A stretch of DNA of 64,000 bases, from assembly GCF_000420665.1 (NCBI RefSeq), contig NZ_ATVJ01000001.1, positions 1,807,588 through 1,871,587 of the forward strand. Reading direction: 5' to 3'. Below are positions 63,404 to 64,000 of this stretch, piece after piece. The position numbers were made by a program, and so were the translations under genes. This DNA is from Ponticaulis koreensis DSM 19734. GTDB lineage: Bacteria; Pseudomonadota; Alphaproteobacteria; Caulobacterales; Hyphomonadaceae. Within the stretch, counting starts at the first letter, position 1; each line of letters starts with the position of its first letter. The notes under the pieces are model-generated. The model ran no database searches, was not told the DNA's origin, and saw only the letters and a list, made by a program, of their open reading frames with translations.

Positions 63404-64000
63404 TCAGGTGATCGTTTGACCGCCGTCAATCACCATCATCTGGCCATTCATGTAAGACCCGGCTTTAGATGCGAGGAATACCGCAGCACCTGCAATTTCT
63501 TCCGGCTCGCCGATACGCTGCATCGGCGTGTAAGCGAGGGAGCGTTTGAGGGTTTCAGGATTCTCCCAGAGTGCGCGGGCAAAGTCGGTGCGGATCAGAC
63601 CCGGTGCGATGCAATTCACGCGGATATTGTCTTTGCCGTATTCCACGCAAAGGTTTCGCGCTAGCTGGAAGTCAGCGGCTTTGGAGATGTTGTAAGCACC
63701 GATAACCGGTGAGCCCTTGAGGCCGCCGATAGATGAAATGATCACGACCGCGCCATCTTTGCGCTCGCGCATTTGCGGCGCACACATCTGGATCAGCCAG
63801 TTGTTGGAGATGATGTTGTTCGAAAGAATTTTCTGGAACTGGTCGTCGTTAATGTCACCGAGAGATCCGTAGAATGGGTTCGATGCCGCGTTGCACACGA
63901 CGATGTCTACTTTGCCGAACGCAGCATTTGTTTCGTCCACAAGGTTCTGAAGCTCTTCCTTGGAAGAAATGTTCGCCGGCACGGCAATCGCAGTGCCAAC
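63404..64000 (-). CDS. SDR family oxidoreductase (partial)
   Basis: A short-chain dehydrogenase cut by the window edge; the N-terminal cofactor-binding strand lies outside. Present are CNAASNP (the NNAG-type strand), the active-site Ser in ISSIGG, the YNISK Tyr-x3-Lys pair and a C-terminal VIDGGQT. The frame stays open to the end of the window, so the ATG at 63982 is internal. Classical SDR; the substrate is unknown. Confidence 0.85.
   Translation of the reverse strand, partial: VGTAIAVPANISSKEELQNLVDETNAAFGKVDIVVCNAASNPFYGSLGDINDDQFQKILSNNIISNNWLIQMCAPQMRERKDGAVVIISSIGGLKGSPVIGAYNISKAADFQLARNLCVEYGKDNIRVNCIAPGLIRTDFARALWENPETLKRSLAYTPMQRIGEPEEIAGAAVFLASKAGSYMNGQMMVIDGGQTIT

Overview
The window reads as chromosome of a stalked or budding alphaproteobacterium of the order Caulobacterales, most like the Hyphomonadaceae. 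This rests on the gene content: a CtrA cell-cycle regulator ending in Ala-Ala, the FlbT and FlaF flagellin regulators, a FlmG-type flagellin glycosyltransferase, a FlaEY-like protein, a SapC family protein, the hisS-hisZ-hisG order and a CIRCE-controlled groES-groEL operon. I see no prophage, insertion sequence, CRISPR array, tRNA or rRNA. Gene density is high and most genes look native.

Layout. 1-4.3 kb: a Fur-boxed iron-uptake operon (TonB-dependent siderophore receptor, small membrane protein, PepSY membrane protein). 4.4-7.3 kb: ctrA divergent from fliI-fliJ across a control region rich in GANTC methylation sites, with a full CtrA box in front of fliI. 7.3-16.3 kb: signalling genes (a response regulator fused to a degenerate kinase, a soluble histidine kinase, two membrane kinases with matching catalytic halves), with an esterase/TetR pair and two hotdog thioesterases between them. 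16.3-21.5 kb: a renalase-like oxidoreductase, flmG divergent from flbT-flaF, a hydrolase and a periplasmic rhodanese. 21.5-27.8 kb: five flagellin genes and flaG. Four of the flagellins have a sigma-54 promoter with an FlbD-type (ftr) palindrome about 120 bp upstream. 27.8-30.4 kb: a CPA2 antiporter and a MarC protein. 30.4-35.7 kb: a nonulosonic-acid (pseudaminic-type) sugar cluster, pseB divergent from a five-gene overlapping operon. 35.7-39.8 kb: a membrane protein and flaEY. 39.8-51 kb: housekeeping and envelope genes (pseudouridine synthase, OmpA-like, VWA and DUF885 lipoproteins, SapC, DsbD). 51.2-54.8 kb: hisS-hisZ-hisG. 54.8-55.8 kb: a gene-free kilobase with a candidate small RNA. 55.8-60.1 kb: a YfiR-like periplasmic protein, a TonB-dependent receptor and a chemoreceptor in series. 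60.2-64 kb: an LAS-type peptidase, groEL-groES and a truncated SDR.

The largest coherent theme is flagellum production. CtrA starts the cascade (fliI-fliJ), sigma-54 and FlbD drive the filament genes, FlbT and FlaF tune flagellin output, and FlmG with the 30-35 kb sugar cluster probably decorates the flagellins with a nonulosonic acid. The sugar cluster does not match the canonical pseudaminic set: no PseC- or PseG-type gene is present, while an RmlD-like reductase is. The items I consider most worth following are the fixed-geometry flagellin promoters, the variant sugar cluster, the receptor/YfiR/chemoreceptor locus, the pseudokinase pair and the C-rich small-RNA candidate.
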